Shown here: one piece after another, positions 47,932 to 57,230 of the stretch | Layout: every line of letters starts with the position of its first letter | How positions within the stretch are numbered: the stretch's first letter is position 1 | Source: DATIBQ01 sp964573395 | Lineage (GTDB): Bacteria > Patescibacteriota > Minisyncoccia > Phycocordibacterales > UBA9973 | Reading direction: 5' to 3' | Assembly (NCBI GenBank): GCA_964573395.1 | Contig: CAZNJI010000002.1 | Location: 1-64,000 of the forward strand | DNA: 64,000 nucleotides | Position numbers and translations under genes: made by a program | The notes under the pieces: model-generated | What the model saw: only the letters and a program-made list of their open reading frames with translations | Told to the model about the DNA's origin: nothing | Databases searched by the model: none

Positions 47932-49314
47932 TTATCTAGGGATTCTTTTGATTCGAATATCAGATGAATATTTTGAGAAAGGATACGTATCAAGCTTCCT
48001 TCTTCCTATTGCCTGGCCAATTTTACCTTTTGGTCCATGTGAATCCATGATTTCTCCATTGCCAACATAAATGAGCACATGCCCTGATTTTCCGCTAAAT
48101 CCATTTCCGTCTGGATCTGGCCAGCCGATGAGATCTCCAGGGTTTAATGCCTTATTGTTTACATATCCAACGTTCCCAGTTACTTTAATCGAAGTTACTT
48201 TTTCAGCTCCAGAAAAAATACCTGAAGTACCGCTATTAATGAAGTCTCTTCCAGGTTCATATCCGGCACATCGAAGAACGGTATTCACCCAGCCAGAACA
48301 GTCATAGGCAACCGTACCGCTTCCGGCAGGAGATCCTTTTTTTGCTCCCATTTGGTAAGTTACCTTCCCCTGATAGCTGGCTGCAATTGAACTGATTGAA
48401 GATTGCAATCCAGATTTTGGACAGGAAATACCAACTGTTCCTATATATCCATCAATACCGGAAAAATCAGTCGGATCATTAGTATCTCCTCCCGTTTCAA
48501 GTACAGCTTCTTCAAGGGTGATGCTGTTATTTACTAGTTGGGGGTTGATCGTATTCAAAAGCATATAAGCGGTAAGCGCCAAAAGAATACCAATGATTGA
48601 ATCCATAATATTCTGCTTAGCATTGTTCATTTTAAATGGAGTATCGGAAACCATGTATACATACCCGTTAATGACAAGCTTGATCACCAGCATTACTGCT
48701 GCAATAGCAATAGCAAGTTCTATGAGAAGGTTAATGAAATCTCCAATGTTGCAGAATTGTATTGTTGGATCTGTTTTACACTGTTCCGGGCTTGGAATGG
48801 CTGTTGGGAAATTATCAATTGGGGCAAGGAGTTTGTATCCTCGTTTTGAAACAGATTCGCTTATTGTCGGATCGATATCATTTAAATCATTCCCTGATTT
48901 TGTCTGAATGTTTTTTATATCCGTTTTGAATACTTCGACTCCTTTAAAGAGTAGTGAAACTTGCACATAATAGGTGGTATTTGGAGATAATTGAGTAAGA
49001 GGCTTTGTAAAACTTATTTTCCCTATAACTGCTCCTCGTAATGTTTCTTGCTCTAACGTTATTGGGCCATCTTCTGTTTTCTTTGCCTGAGTGAATGCTT
49101 GATCTTGTGCGATGGTATATCTCATTAGGAAGTCAGACGTTTGAGCGCCAGATACACCGAAAAAATCAAATACGATTACCCCAAACACATTCACGTAATT
49201 TGTTTTCGGTTGAACTTCAAAAGTTTTCAGTTGATACTCTGCTCTGGCCGTCCCTGGACTTCCTAAAAGAATGATTCCGGCAAAGAAGATAATGGTAAAT
49301 AGTGTTTTTTTCAT
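47932..49314 (-). CDS. VirB2-like two-helix region fused to NlpC/P60 peptidase
   Basis: 460 residues: signal peptide (1-25), a beta domain (26-140), two membrane helices with a short loop (192-218 and 235-256) in the pattern of VirB2/TrbC pilins, then an NlpC/P60 cysteine peptidase with catalytic YDCSGW (Cys339) and GHVLIYVG (His412). NlpC/P60 enzymes cut peptidoglycan peptides. Fusing the pilin-like segment to the wall hydrolase would place wall opening at the secretion channel. Directly downstream of the 49316 gene (gap 1 nt). Confidence 0.75.
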   Translation of the reverse strand: MKKTLFTIIFFAGIILLGSPGTARAEYQLKTFEVQPKTNYVNVFGVIVFDFFGVSGAQTSDFLMRYTIAQDQAFTQAKKTEDGPITLEQETLRGAVIGKISFTKPLTQLSPNTTYYVQVSLLFKGVEVFKTDIKNIQTKSGNDLNDIDPTISESVSKRGYKLLAPIDNFPTAIPSPEQCKTDPTIQFCNIGDFINLLIELAIAIAAVMLVIKLVINGYVYMVSDTPFKMNNAKQNIMDSIIGILLALTAYMLLNTINPQLVNNSITLEEAVLETGGDTNDPTDFSGIDGYIGTVGISCPKSGLQSSISSIAASYQGKVTYQMGAKKGSPAGSGTVAYDCSGWVNTVLRCAGYEPGRDFINSGTSGIFSGAEKVTSIKVTGNVGYVNNKALNPGDLIGWPDPDGNGFSGKSGHVLIYVGNGEIMDSHGPKGKIGQAIGRRKLDTYPFSKYSSDIRIKRIPR

Positions 49315-49315
49315 A

Positions 49316-50269
49316 TTAAAAATTCAATCTAAAGTCATCGGTAGTGTATTGCAGAAGGTATGTCGGATGCCTGCCATCGATTTTTACCGTTATGTCTCCA
49401 CTGGAATTGTTCCGATTTAAGACAATCTCATTCGGGCGGTCTCCGGCGGTAGCTTCCTGGTTTCCTAAAAACCAGCGCAGGGTAAGCTCATTTATTGCCG
49501 ATGCTGTTACTGAAAAATGAAGTGGTTCGGCCACAAAAGTTTCAACGTCCCGATTCATTGCGTAGCTTCCCCTGATTTTCCGCGCGTAATCAATGAAACC
49601 GTTTATTTTTCTGTAAAATGCCACGGTCGGGCGCTCGAATACGATAATGGCTGAACCTGTTCCGGTTGATCCGCCGCTCTGTCCGATACTTGCCGAAATC
49701 TTGTCTTGATTCGAAAGATATGAGCTCCGGTACAGATAACTTGTTTTTCCGTATCCGGAGTTTGCAGCCAAATTCGAATCGTTCTTCCTCCAGTTATAGG
49801 AATAGTTTTTCGCCAGTGCTCCGTTGTCAGGAAAGGCAGTTACCCGCACGACGCTTTCTGGCGCCACCAACGTTTTTCCTTTATAGAACGGTGGCGCTGA
49901 AGAAGCAGGCGCTTCCCACAGCACGGTAAGATTTGAAGGCGCAACGATGGTGCTTTTTTTAATAAGCTGGCCGTTGCTTAATCGAACCGATGCCTCAAGT
50001 GTCTGATTTACTCCTGCCGAACCGGCCAGAACATTTACTGATTTAACGCCGATTCCGTTTGCAATCTGCTTGCCGCCATATACCCAGGTAATAATGAGCT
50101 CATCTATGTCGACCGCATAGCTTTGGACGGTTGCCGTAACAAGTTCACCCGGACGAGGCAGTTCAGGGGAGATTTCAATTGAAAAATCATCAACGGTTAC
50201 TGTCTGGGCGTTCGTAACGGTTACAAAGAAAAGCGCTATGAGTACCCCTAAGAGAGAAAATCTCTTCAT
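49316..50269 (-). CDS. Secreted beta-rich protein of the secretion locus
   Basis: 317 residues: signal peptide ending VTNAQ, then at least three Ig-like/beta-sandwich segments (DDFSIEISPELPRPGELVTATVQSYAVDIDELIITWVYGG ... ELTLRWFLGNQEATAGDRPNEI). No membrane anchor beyond the signal. Unknown function; its position between virB4 and the NlpC/P60 gene suggests an extracytoplasmic part of the same machine. Confidence 0.6.
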   Translation of the reverse strand: MKRFSLLGVLIALFFVTVTNAQTVTVDDFSIEISPELPRPGELVTATVQSYAVDIDELIITWVYGGKQIANGIGVKSVNVLAGSAGVNQTLEASVRLSNGQLIKKSTIVAPSNLTVLWEAPASSAPPFYKGKTLVAPESVVRVTAFPDNGALAKNYSYNWRKNDSNLAANSGYGKTSYLYRSSYLSNQDKISASIGQSGGSTGTGSAIIVFERPTVAFYRKINGFIDYARKIRGSYAMNRDVETFVAEPLHFSVTASAINELTLRWFLGNQEATAGDRPNEIVLNRNNSSGDITVKIDGRHPTYLLQYTTDDFRLNF

Positions 50270-50290
50270 TATGGAATGTAGTATAGCATT

Positions 50291-52102
50291 TTAAGCGTTC
50301 TGTTCCTGGAATTCCTGCTTCGCACGGCGAATAGAGAGTACTTGGGATGGATCGGAAGTGATAATTTGATCTTCAGTATAAGAAGCAATAATTTTAATGG
50401 CAACGTGTTTGAGCCCGGCAAAGAAAATACCCTCTCCTACCCCCGATTCAAGCAGGAGATACTTTTCTTCATCGGTTAAATTAAAGGTTTTTTGGAGCAC
50501 ATCCATTGAACTTGGTGATTGCTTCAAGAGAATTTGAATTGATGAGTTAGTTACAATTGGCACCCCATACGGGCTTTTCATGAAGTCGCCCACGTCTTGG
50601 GTAATGGTACAGAGCCCCAGGTAGTATTTTCTTCCCCGTTTTGCAATCGAGTATAAAAACGAGGCTGTATCATCTGATTTCATCATCCACCACGCCTCGT
50701 CAACCACTAATAAGCGCTTTTTCAGCTGCTTTCTGACTGCATTCCAGATAAAGTGAGTAACGATGTACATGGCTGCCGGCTTCAGGTCGTCTTCCATGTC
50801 TCGAACGGAAAACACGACGAATTTCTTGTTGATATCAACGTTTGTCGGCTGGTTGATGAAGTTTGCCCACGACCCATGGGTGAATTTCGTTAGACGCTGG
50901 AGAATCGATTCGCTTCCCTCCATACCGGAGAGCACCATTTCAAAATCGGAAAGGAGCGGCGGCTCGATCTTCGAGAAATCGGAATCGGCGGTAATGTCCT
51001 TGAGCGCGTAGGTTTCCGTAATCGCCCGATCAATGATCGAATCTTCCTCCGGTGAAAGCCCGCCGAGCATGATTCTGAATAATCCAACCAAATTGATGAC
51101 GTTCGAGCGGAGCACGTCTGCTGGGGATTCGTCTTCTCGCGGAATCGGAAGATCGAATGGATTGATGTGGTGGTCGGAAGAGAGCGAAATGTTGAAATAC
51201 CTTCCGCCGACCGCTTCGGCCAGATATTCATATTCCCGTTCCGGGTCAATGACGATGACATCGGTATCGAACATGAGCGTGCGGATGATCTCAAGTTTCG
51301 TGGCATATGATTTTCCCGCACCGGACTTTGCGAAAATGATCGAATTGTAGTTTTCAAGCGAGAAGCGGTCGAAAATAACCAGGCTCGAATTGTGGCGGTT
51401 TACGCCATAAAGAATGCCGCTTTCGCTCGTGAGGTCGAATGACACGAACGGGAAAAGGCTCGAGAGCGGCTCGGAATTGAGCTTCTGCGTTACTTGCAGG
51501 TAGTCATGCCCCATGGGGGCAACCGTCTTAAACCCTTCTTCCTGCTGGAAGAGCGAAGGTTTGATGTAGACCATTTTCGCCTCAAGAATCGACTTGATCT
51601 CGCTCTCGGCCCGAAAAAGCTCGGTTTCATTGTCCGCGTAAATGGTAATGTAGAGCCCGATATCGAACATTTTTTCCTGAGCCTGGGTCAGGTTGTCGCG
51701 AAGCTCTTCAAGGTCTTGGAATGCGGTATCAAGTTTTGGGTCTCGCACCAGCCCTCGCTGCTGCCGAATCGAAATTTGGCTTTCTACTTCGGCAATTTTC
51801 TTTTGAAAATGACGCAAAAGCTCGGAGGTTTCAATCGGGTGGACGAAAATCGAAATGTCGAATATTTTGTCGAGATTGATGATCGGGGTAAACCAGTTGT
51901 CGGTCAGATAGCGCGGATATGAAATAACGAAGAACGTGCGGGCGATTTTGTCGCCCAGGTGGATTGATTTCGGGGTAATTTCAAGCGCTGAAGGCGCAAT
52001 AATGTCGCGGAGCTCGAGCGCCGCTGATGAATAGATGTCTCCCGGAAGAATTGGAAGTTCTTTTTCGAATTTTTTCTTATCCCCTTTCGAGAAAAGTCCC
52101 AT
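50291..52102 (-). CDS. VirB4/TraC-type secretion ATPase (motor part)
   Basis: 603 residues: an N-terminal VirB4 domain with a coiled coil (residues ~105-160), then the motor: Walker A AKSGAGKSYATK, DPEREYEYLAEAVGGRYFNIS, Walker B RLLVVDEAWWMM and RKYYLGLCTITQDVGDF. This matches conjugation-type VirB4 ATPases. The first part of a normal VirB4 is encoded separately upstream (52123-52755). A palindromic CCTGTATACTGTACAGG carries a -10 box just before its ATG, suggesting an internal, possibly regulated promoter. Confidence 0.88.
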   Translation of the reverse strand: MGLFSKGDKKKFEKELPILPGDIYSSAALELRDIIAPSALEITPKSIHLGDKIARTFFVISYPRYLTDNWFTPIINLDKIFDISIFVHPIETSELLRHFQKKIAEVESQISIRQQRGLVRDPKLDTAFQDLEELRDNLTQAQEKMFDIGLYITIYADNETELFRAESEIKSILEAKMVYIKPSLFQQEEGFKTVAPMGHDYLQVTQKLNSEPLSSLFPFVSFDLTSESGILYGVNRHNSSLVIFDRFSLENYNSIIFAKSGAGKSYATKLEIIRTLMFDTDVIVIDPEREYEYLAEAVGGRYFNISLSSDHHINPFDLPIPREDESPADVLRSNVINLVGLFRIMLGGLSPEEDSIIDRAITETYALKDITADSDFSKIEPPLLSDFEMVLSGMEGSESILQRLTKFTHGSWANFINQPTNVDINKKFVVFSVRDMEDDLKPAAMYIVTHFIWNAVRKQLKKRLLVVDEAWWMMKSDDTASFLYSIAKRGRKYYLGLCTITQDVGDFMKSPYGVPIVTNSSIQILLKQSPSSMDVLQKTFNLTDEEKYLLLESGVGEGIFFAGLKHVAIKIIASYTEDQIITSDPSQVLSIRRAKQEFQEQNA

Positions 52103-52122
52103 GCCTGTACAGTATACAGGTT

Positions 52123-52755
52123 TTATTGGAGCTTCGCTTCACTGGTTGTTTCTCCCGGATTAAACGTTCGATAGAAAAGTTCAATGATTTCCTGCGTGCC
52201 AAGCTGTACGCTTCGGACACCAAGCCGAGAAAGCCCCTGCTCGATGACGCCCAGGCGCTGTTCAAGCTGGCTTCGCTGTTCTTCAAAATTCTTCAAGGGT
52301 TCATTGGCTGTTTTTTTTCCGAATGACGGAATGAATCCGGCAATGCCTCCTTTTTGATCGAGTACCGCCGGGGTATACGGCACAATCACGTAAAACGATT
52401 TTCGCATGATGTTGACCTGCTCGTTGAAAGTTCGGATGAAGTCGATGTATTCCCGCGTCTGTACCCGCAACAGAGGCTCTTGCTGGCTTTTCATCCTATC
52501 TTCAAGCTGCAGAATGTACGGCCGAACGTCGTAGCGGCGCGATTGAACGCAGATTTGAACGGAAAAATCGAGTGAATTGAGGAAATTCTGGAACTGCATA
52601 AGCGTTGCCTGCTGTTCATCGAGCGATTTGAGGCTTAAGTTGATGGATGAAACAAGCACCACCGAGCAAAGAGAACCGTCTTTCATGACAATAATACCGT
52701 CGCGTACTTCATCGACGGGGACAAAATCTTGAGTTGGTCGTGCGTTGATTGCCAT
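52123..52755 (-). CDS. VirB4 N-terminal-like (TraC/TrsE) protein
   Basis: 210 residues from MAINARPTQDFVPVDEVRDGIIVMKDGSLCSVVLVSSINLSL. The pattern (VPV.ei.dgiv.lkdG....vl.v..infslks..eq) is the N-terminal domain seen at the start of VirB4/TraC in Gram-positive and CPR conjugation systems. There is no Walker motif. It begins 1 nt after prgI, so VirB4 appears split into two proteins here. Confidence 0.75.
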   Translation of the reverse strand: MAINARPTQDFVPVDEVRDGIIVMKDGSLCSVVLVSSINLSLKSLDEQQATLMQFQNFLNSLDFSVQICVQSRRYDVRPYILQLEDRMKSQQEPLLRVQTREYIDFIRTFNEQVNIMRKSFYVIVPYTPAVLDQKGGIAGFIPSFGKKTANEPLKNFEEQRSQLEQRLGVIEQGLSRLGVRSVQLGTQEIIELFYRTFNPGETTSEAKLQ

Positions 52756-52756
52756 C

Positions 52757-53155
52757 TTATTTTTTAGTATCAATGACGTCTAAGCTCCAGGAAAGCGTCT
52801 TTAGCTTACTTTCAGTGAGGGTTGAGCGGTCATGGTTGGTAACGATCTTGTCTTCCCCTGTCTTTTTCGGAGCCGATTTTTGCTTCTGCCACAAATAGAG
52901 CTTCGATTTGCTATGGTACCGCACGAATGCTTCAAGGGTATGAATGAACGGCTTCTCGTTTATTCGGTAAAATGCAAGCGCGAGCGCAAGTCCGGCAACC
53001 GGAATGGCTACGAGTGCTCCGAAGAAAAATGGCAGGAGTTTGAACGCAAGGTATGCAATGCCTGTTCCTCCGGCAAGGTAGACGAACTGCTTGAAGGTAA
53101 GCGGTCCGAAAATCTTATCTTCAATGTCGATGAATTGCGGGACTTTGAATCGCAT
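52757..53155 (-). CDS. PrgI-family (VirB3-like) membrane protein
   Basis: 132 residues: FKVPQFIDIEDKIFGPLTFKQFVYLAGG is the PrgI/VirB3 signature, followed by two membrane helices (28-72) and a basic cytoplasmic tail. PrgI anchors the VirB4 ATPase at the membrane; the next two genes encode the two VirB4 parts. Confidence 0.88.
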   Translation of the reverse strand: MRFKVPQFIDIEDKIFGPLTFKQFVYLAGGTGIAYLAFKLLPFFFGALVAIPVAGLALALAFYRINEKPFIHTLEAFVRYHSKSKLYLWQKQKSAPKKTGEDKIVTNHDRSTLTESKLKTLSWSLDVIDTKK

Positions 53156-53169
53156 GCGTATAGTCTACC

Positions 53170-53664
53170 CTATTCTATCGGTTCGTGATACGGGTCGATC
53201 TTCTTGATTCCGGCTTGAGGTTGCGAAGGCGGTGTCTGCTCTCGCTTGGTTGGCGCAATGGGTTGTGGGGCTGAGAGGCGCTCTTGCAGTGTTTGTAATA
53301 ATTGATTTGGTTTTTTTTCTTCTATACCTAATTCAGATTCATTTTCATCTTCTATTTCTGAAAGTTCAACTGTTTTCAGTAGCGGCAATATGAATAATTC
53401 AGTTATTTTTGCAGCGAGAAGATTTTTTTTCTCTGCAGGAAGCTCAAAAACATTCAAGCTTTCTTGAAATTGACCCTCATCAATTGATTCTGTGAGGTAC
53501 GAGTTGATTAAATTAGAAAATTTAGTAGCTTTAGTTTCATCGAAACCAAACTCTTTTGCAACTAAATTAACTTTTTCTTCAAATGAAGGATTGTACAAAA
53601 ACTCCTGAACCGCCTGGGGGAGGGCTTCAAAATCTTCTTCAAAATTTGTTGTTTCTTCTTCCAT
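53170..53664 (-). CDS. Acidic helical protein within the secretion locus
   Basis: 164 residues, helical, very acidic (ELSEIEDENESELGIEEKK), with a Pro/Gln-rich tail. No signal or membrane helix, so cytoplasmic. 5 nt downstream of the VirB6-like gene and 14 nt before prgI, so part of the operon. Not recognised. Confidence 0.6.
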   Translation of the reverse strand: MEEETTNFEEDFEALPQAVQEFLYNPSFEEKVNLVAKEFGFDETKATKFSNLINSYLTESIDEGQFQESLNVFELPAEKKNLLAAKITELFILPLLKTVELSEIEDENESELGIEEKKPNQLLQTLQERLSAPQPIAPTKREQTPPSQPQAGIKKIDPYHEPIE

Positions 53665-53669
53665 ATTCT

Positions 53670-56600
53670 TTATTTTTTCTCTTTATCTTCCTCTTTTTTC
53701 TCTTCCTTCTTTCCTTTATCTTTATCACCACCATCCTTTACTTTCTGTAGATTTTCTTCAGCCTTGTCTCTCTTTTCAAGTATATCCTTCATTTCATCAA
53801 GATCGTTTTTGGCTTTACTCTTTTGTTTCGCCGCCTCAAAGTAAGCTTTTTTCGCCGCCTCATTTGTTTTATCTGCGTTATATTTTGCTTTTAGCGCATC
53901 TGCTAAATCGCTTTTTAGTTCAAATTCTGCCTCTAAGTGAGATCGTCGCGCTGCTATCACTTCTTCTTGTTGTTCATAATGCAGATCGTCGAATTTTGTC
54001 CCTTTTGGATAATTTTTTAGAATTTCGTTATCCATATCTTGGGCATGTTTTAGGATTTGCTCCAATGTGCTTTTAATTTTTTCCAGTTTTTCTTCGGCTT
54101 TTTCCTCTTTTTTTCTTGTTTTTTTGATTTCATCAATAAAATCTTTATCTGCAAGGCGCTGCATTCTTGTTTGTTCAAAAGCAAGCGCTGCTCCTGCTCC
54201 AGCTCCGCTTAAACCAAGGCCTACCTGTGAAAGAGGAACTCCAACTGCGGTGCCGACCTGGGCAAAAGTATTTCCAGCGTATCCGCCTATTGCGCCGCCT
54301 GCCAGTGTGTCTCCCGCAGTTTCCAGTTTTGTTTTCCCTTTCTCAAGATTTTCCACATATTGGCGTTTTAGAGCCTTGGTAAGCGTTTTTGCGTCTTTTA
54401 CCTCTCCATACTTTTTATCTGCATCTTCTTTAAATTTATTATATTGTTCTACATAATCGCTATCAGAGGAGGCTAGTTTTTTCTTAAGATCTTCTCCTGT
54501 AAAGCCTCTTTTCTTAAGATCCTTTTTATATTCTCTCTCAAATTTTTTTACTAGTTTGTTTTCCCAGAATTTCTGAGCTGTTTCTTTAGATGTATTTGCC
54601 TTAATGCTTTCATACTCTTTTTTCCTGTCGTCTTTTAGCTTTTTCTTTCGTGCTTCAAATCCGCCCTTAAAGTCTTTTGTTGACAGTCCGACATATGAGA
54701 GATTTTTATCTGCAAATTTAGTATCAAATCCTGCTTTTTCGGTAAGTGTTTTTAAGCCCATTGTATTGCGCGGATCCCAGCTTGTTTTTTGCGTCCAATT
54801 CAATGCTGAAGATGTTCCTCGAGCAGCGGTTTTAGTAAACCAGTTCCTACTTGTTTTGCCAGCTTCTGCCATTGCCCCTAAACGACCTCGTTGGGCAGTT
54901 CTGCCAAGCCAAGCCAAGCCCCTGGTTCCTGCCATTGCTACCCCGCCACTTGCAAGGCCGACTCCGAGCCCAGCTACTTTCTGCCCCCAGCCAAAGAGTT
55001 TATCGGTAAACTCACCTCCGTATTTTTGAGCCAATTTTTTTGCTTCCAAAAGAAGCGTATAAATAATGAGCATCGGGATGCACACTTGAATGACGGTACT
55101 GATGAACCCTGCCCCTGGCACGACAACATTTTCCTGGTAGAAGCTTGAACTGAGAAGTTTGTGAATAATATAGAGGAAAAAGATAAAGAGCGGGCCGATA
55201 ATCATGTACTGGGTCATGTTCTTCAGCCAGGCGGCCCAGCCGATAGCCGCAATGCCTTTGGCAAAAGGAATGTTTCTGCTTAAGAAGGCAAATGGCGAGA
55301 ATATCATGGCAACATACAGCCCGACAACGCGCCCAAGGAAAATGAACGCAATGCGGAAAAACAACAGCCCGGTAGTAAATGCAATCGCGCCTGCCAGGAT
55401 GCTCACGATGATGAATTTACCCGCGTAACTGCTTGTTTCGGTGGTGTTTTCGGTTATCTCTTCTCGGTTTGCAATCAATTTTTGCGCAAGAGCTCGTATG
55501 TCGAAATCAGGATTTCGAAATTCTTCAACATCCGGCATGAGAGTTTTGTTACGTATTCGAAAAAGTCCCGTAAAATCGTACGCATCATCCCGTGCCCCTA
55601 TTTTCATCTCGTTGTACTCATCAATAGCTGTTTGCTGAATAGCCATATCGGCGCTCTGCATGCGGTCGTGGAGTGATTTTAAAACAGTATAGGCAACCGA
55701 TGAATCGGTAAGGTACCCAAACGCGCTTGACATAATTCGTTGCGGCTGGAATCCGGCGACGATCCCTTCAGAAATTGGCGTATACCCTCCGGTACCTTCT
55801 TGACGTGTTTTAGTGAAGGGGTTTTCGACAACAATCTGGTTATAGAATATGTGGGCGCCGATGTTTGAAATATCGATCATTGCCTTCGTAAAGAAGAGGC
55901 TGAAGTTGATAAGGAGCGCATTCATAATGATGGTCGGAACGAGTGTTTTGTAGTTGATGCTCCCAATGTTAAAAATCGTTCCGATGGCGGTATAGAGCAA
56001 CAGCACGATGAAAAAGATGTTTGCAATGTCGCGCGTTGTTTGCCAAGCTTTCTGGATGGTGCTCCCAATTCCTGTGCTTGATCCGTCTCTATCTGAATAA
56101 GAGCCACTGTCAATTGAGAATCCGACGAAAAAATCGAAAATCTTTCCCATCAATCCGGCAAAGATTGCCGGAATTTTGTAGAAAATAAAATACACGATAT
56201 GGGAAATGCATCCCAAAAACTCGCCCCCTGAAAGGAATCCAGTGGCGCTGCAGCTTGGCTTAAACTGGTTGTAGTTTATGTCGTTGTCTAAGTTAATGGA
56301 AGTGGAAGACCCTGATCCGGTTGTTTGGGAAGTGTTTACGGTAACAGTAACGGTGTCTGTGCCTGTTTCCGGCTGCCCGGTAGTATTATTAACAGTTGCC
56401 TGCAGTTGAAAAATATATGTCCCTTGAATCAAGCCGGTTACACGGGTTGTGGCGGCGGTAGGTGAAACAATGGTTGCCGGCGGAATTCCTGTCGGCCCGG
56501 CAGTGCTTACGTTTATCCATAAGTAAGCAACGGCATTATTAGTGCCATTACTAGCAGAACCTTGCAGCGTTGTTTCACTAGTGGGAAGCGTCAGGGTTTG

Positions 56601-56762
56601 ATCTTGTCCGGCGCTTACCGTAACTTGCGCATGCGCAACAAACGGTTCCGGCGTTAAACCTGGAAGGGCGAGCGAGAGAAGCATTGAAACAATGCCAAGA
56701 GAAAAAAATAGTTTTGCTATTGATCCATGCCTAAAAAGGGCCCGAGATTGAAACAGGTTCAC
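53670..56762 (-). CDS. VirB6/TrbL-like polytopic membrane protein with PKD-like and coiled-coil domains
   Basis: 1030 residues with a GTG start 6 nt after a TATACT box. Signal/anchor, a PKD-like beta domain (VSAGQDQTLTLPTSETTLQGSASNG...), then six to eight membrane helices (~185-590) with an Ala/Gly-rich stretch, and a ~400-residue Lys/Glu-rich tail of coiled coils and basic repeats (KDDRKKEYESIKANTSKETAQKFW). The membrane part fits VirB6/TrbL, the pore of type IV secretion. The long charged tail is probably cytoplasmic. The gene is separated from the upstream secretion genes by a GIY-YIG cassette. Confidence 0.75.
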   Translation of the reverse strand: MNLFQSRALFRHGSIAKLFFSLGIVSMLLSLALPGLTPEPFVAHAQVTVSAGQDQTLTLPTSETTLQGSASNGTNNAVAYLWINVSTAGPTGIPPATIVSPTAATTRVTGLIQGTYIFQLQATVNNTTGQPETGTDTVTVTVNTSQTTGSGSSTSINLDNDINYNQFKPSCSATGFLSGGEFLGCISHIVYFIFYKIPAIFAGLMGKIFDFFVGFSIDSGSYSDRDGSSTGIGSTIQKAWQTTRDIANIFFIVLLLYTAIGTIFNIGSINYKTLVPTIIMNALLINFSLFFTKAMIDISNIGAHIFYNQIVVENPFTKTRQEGTGGYTPISEGIVAGFQPQRIMSSAFGYLTDSSVAYTVLKSLHDRMQSADMAIQQTAIDEYNEMKIGARDDAYDFTGLFRIRNKTLMPDVEEFRNPDFDIRALAQKLIANREEITENTTETSSYAGKFIIVSILAGAIAFTTGLLFFRIAFIFLGRVVGLYVAMIFSPFAFLSRNIPFAKGIAAIGWAAWLKNMTQYMIIGPLFIFFLYIIHKLLSSSFYQENVVVPGAGFISTVIQVCIPMLIIYTLLLEAKKLAQKYGGEFTDKLFGWGQKVAGLGVGLASGGVAMAGTRGLAWLGRTAQRGRLGAMAEAGKTSRNWFTKTAARGTSSALNWTQKTSWDPRNTMGLKTLTEKAGFDTKFADKNLSYVGLSTKDFKGGFEARKKKLKDDRKKEYESIKANTSKETAQKFWENKLVKKFEREYKKDLKKRGFTGEDLKKKLASSDSDYVEQYNKFKEDADKKYGEVKDAKTLTKALKRQYVENLEKGKTKLETAGDTLAGGAIGGYAGNTFAQVGTAVGVPLSQVGLGLSGAGAGAALAFEQTRMQRLADKDFIDEIKKTRKKEEKAEEKLEKIKSTLEQILKHAQDMDNEILKNYPKGTKFDDLHYEQQEEVIAARRSHLEAEFELKSDLADALKAKYNADKTNEAAKKAYFEAAKQKSKAKNDLDEMKDILEKRDKAEENLQKVKDGGDKDKGKKEEKKEEDKEKK

Positions 56763-56779
56763 CTCATCAGTATATCACT

Positions 56780-57076
56780 ACCCAGCCGTAAATTTAGAAC
56801 ATACTATGGGTAATTCTGCTTTTTAGCCATCGTTTATTAGAACCGTGCTGTTTTAGCAACTTCTCTCTTTTTAATGCGTCTAACTTTGATCGATATATTT
56901 CGGCGTACACAAGAATCCATTCTCCACTAGACCGTTTGGTTGAGGTATTTCCCCCAGCATTATGTTCCTCTAGTCTTCTTTTTAAATTATTTGTGTAGCC
57001 GAAATATATCTTTTTTGTTGGTAAATGTTGTAGAACGTAGACATAGTACATATCTGTTCTAAATTTACGGCTGGGT
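56780..57076. mobile_element. GIY-YIG cassette bounded by 22-bp perfect inverted repeats
   Basis: Bases 56780-56801 and 57055-57076 are perfect inverted complements (start ACCCAGCCGTAAATTT). After a 6-nt indel the similarity continues inward (TACTATG). The repeats contain the stop of the GIY-YIG gene on one side and its immediate upstream region on the other. The right end coincides with the stop codon of the preceding secretion gene and the left end lies 5 bp from the -10 box of the next. This 297-bp unit looks inserted into the operon. No target-site duplication is evident. Confidence 0.6.
56794..57051 (-). CDS. Single-domain GIY-YIG endonuclease (UPF0213-like)
   Basis: 85 residues: MYYVYVLQ ... 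KIYFGYTNNLKRRLEEHNAG (GIY-YIG core with catalytic Tyr and Arg) ... WILVYAEIYRSKLDALKREKLLKQHGSNKRWLKSRI (metal-binding Glu in AEIY). It lacks the DNA-binding domain of homing endonucleases. Lies inside a perfect inverted repeat in the middle of the secretion operon, on the same strand, so it is transcribed with it. It is unlike its neighbours in function, which supports insertion. Confidence 0.88.
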   Translation of the reverse strand: MYYVYVLQHLPTKKIYFGYTNNLKRRLEEHNAGGNTSTKRSSGEWILVYAEIYRSKLDALKREKLLKQHGSNKRWLKSRITHSMF

Positions 57077-57130
57077 TACCAAATATTAAGGCGGAAGAGT
57101 TTTTCAATGAATGCATCAGTACCGGAATTT

Positions 57131-57230
57131 NNNNNNNNNNNNNNNNNNNNNNNNNNNNNNNNNNNNNNNNNNNNNNNNNNNNNNNNNNNNNNNNNNNNNN
57201 NNNNNNNNNNNNNNNNNNNNNNNNNNNNNN
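57131..57230. other. Assembly gap of 100 N, artificial
   Basis: Identical 55-bp flanks (57076-57130 and 57231-57285). Collapsing them puts the stop codon of the 58103 gene at 57076-57078, directly against the inverted repeat of the GIY-YIG cassette. Confidence 0.9.
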
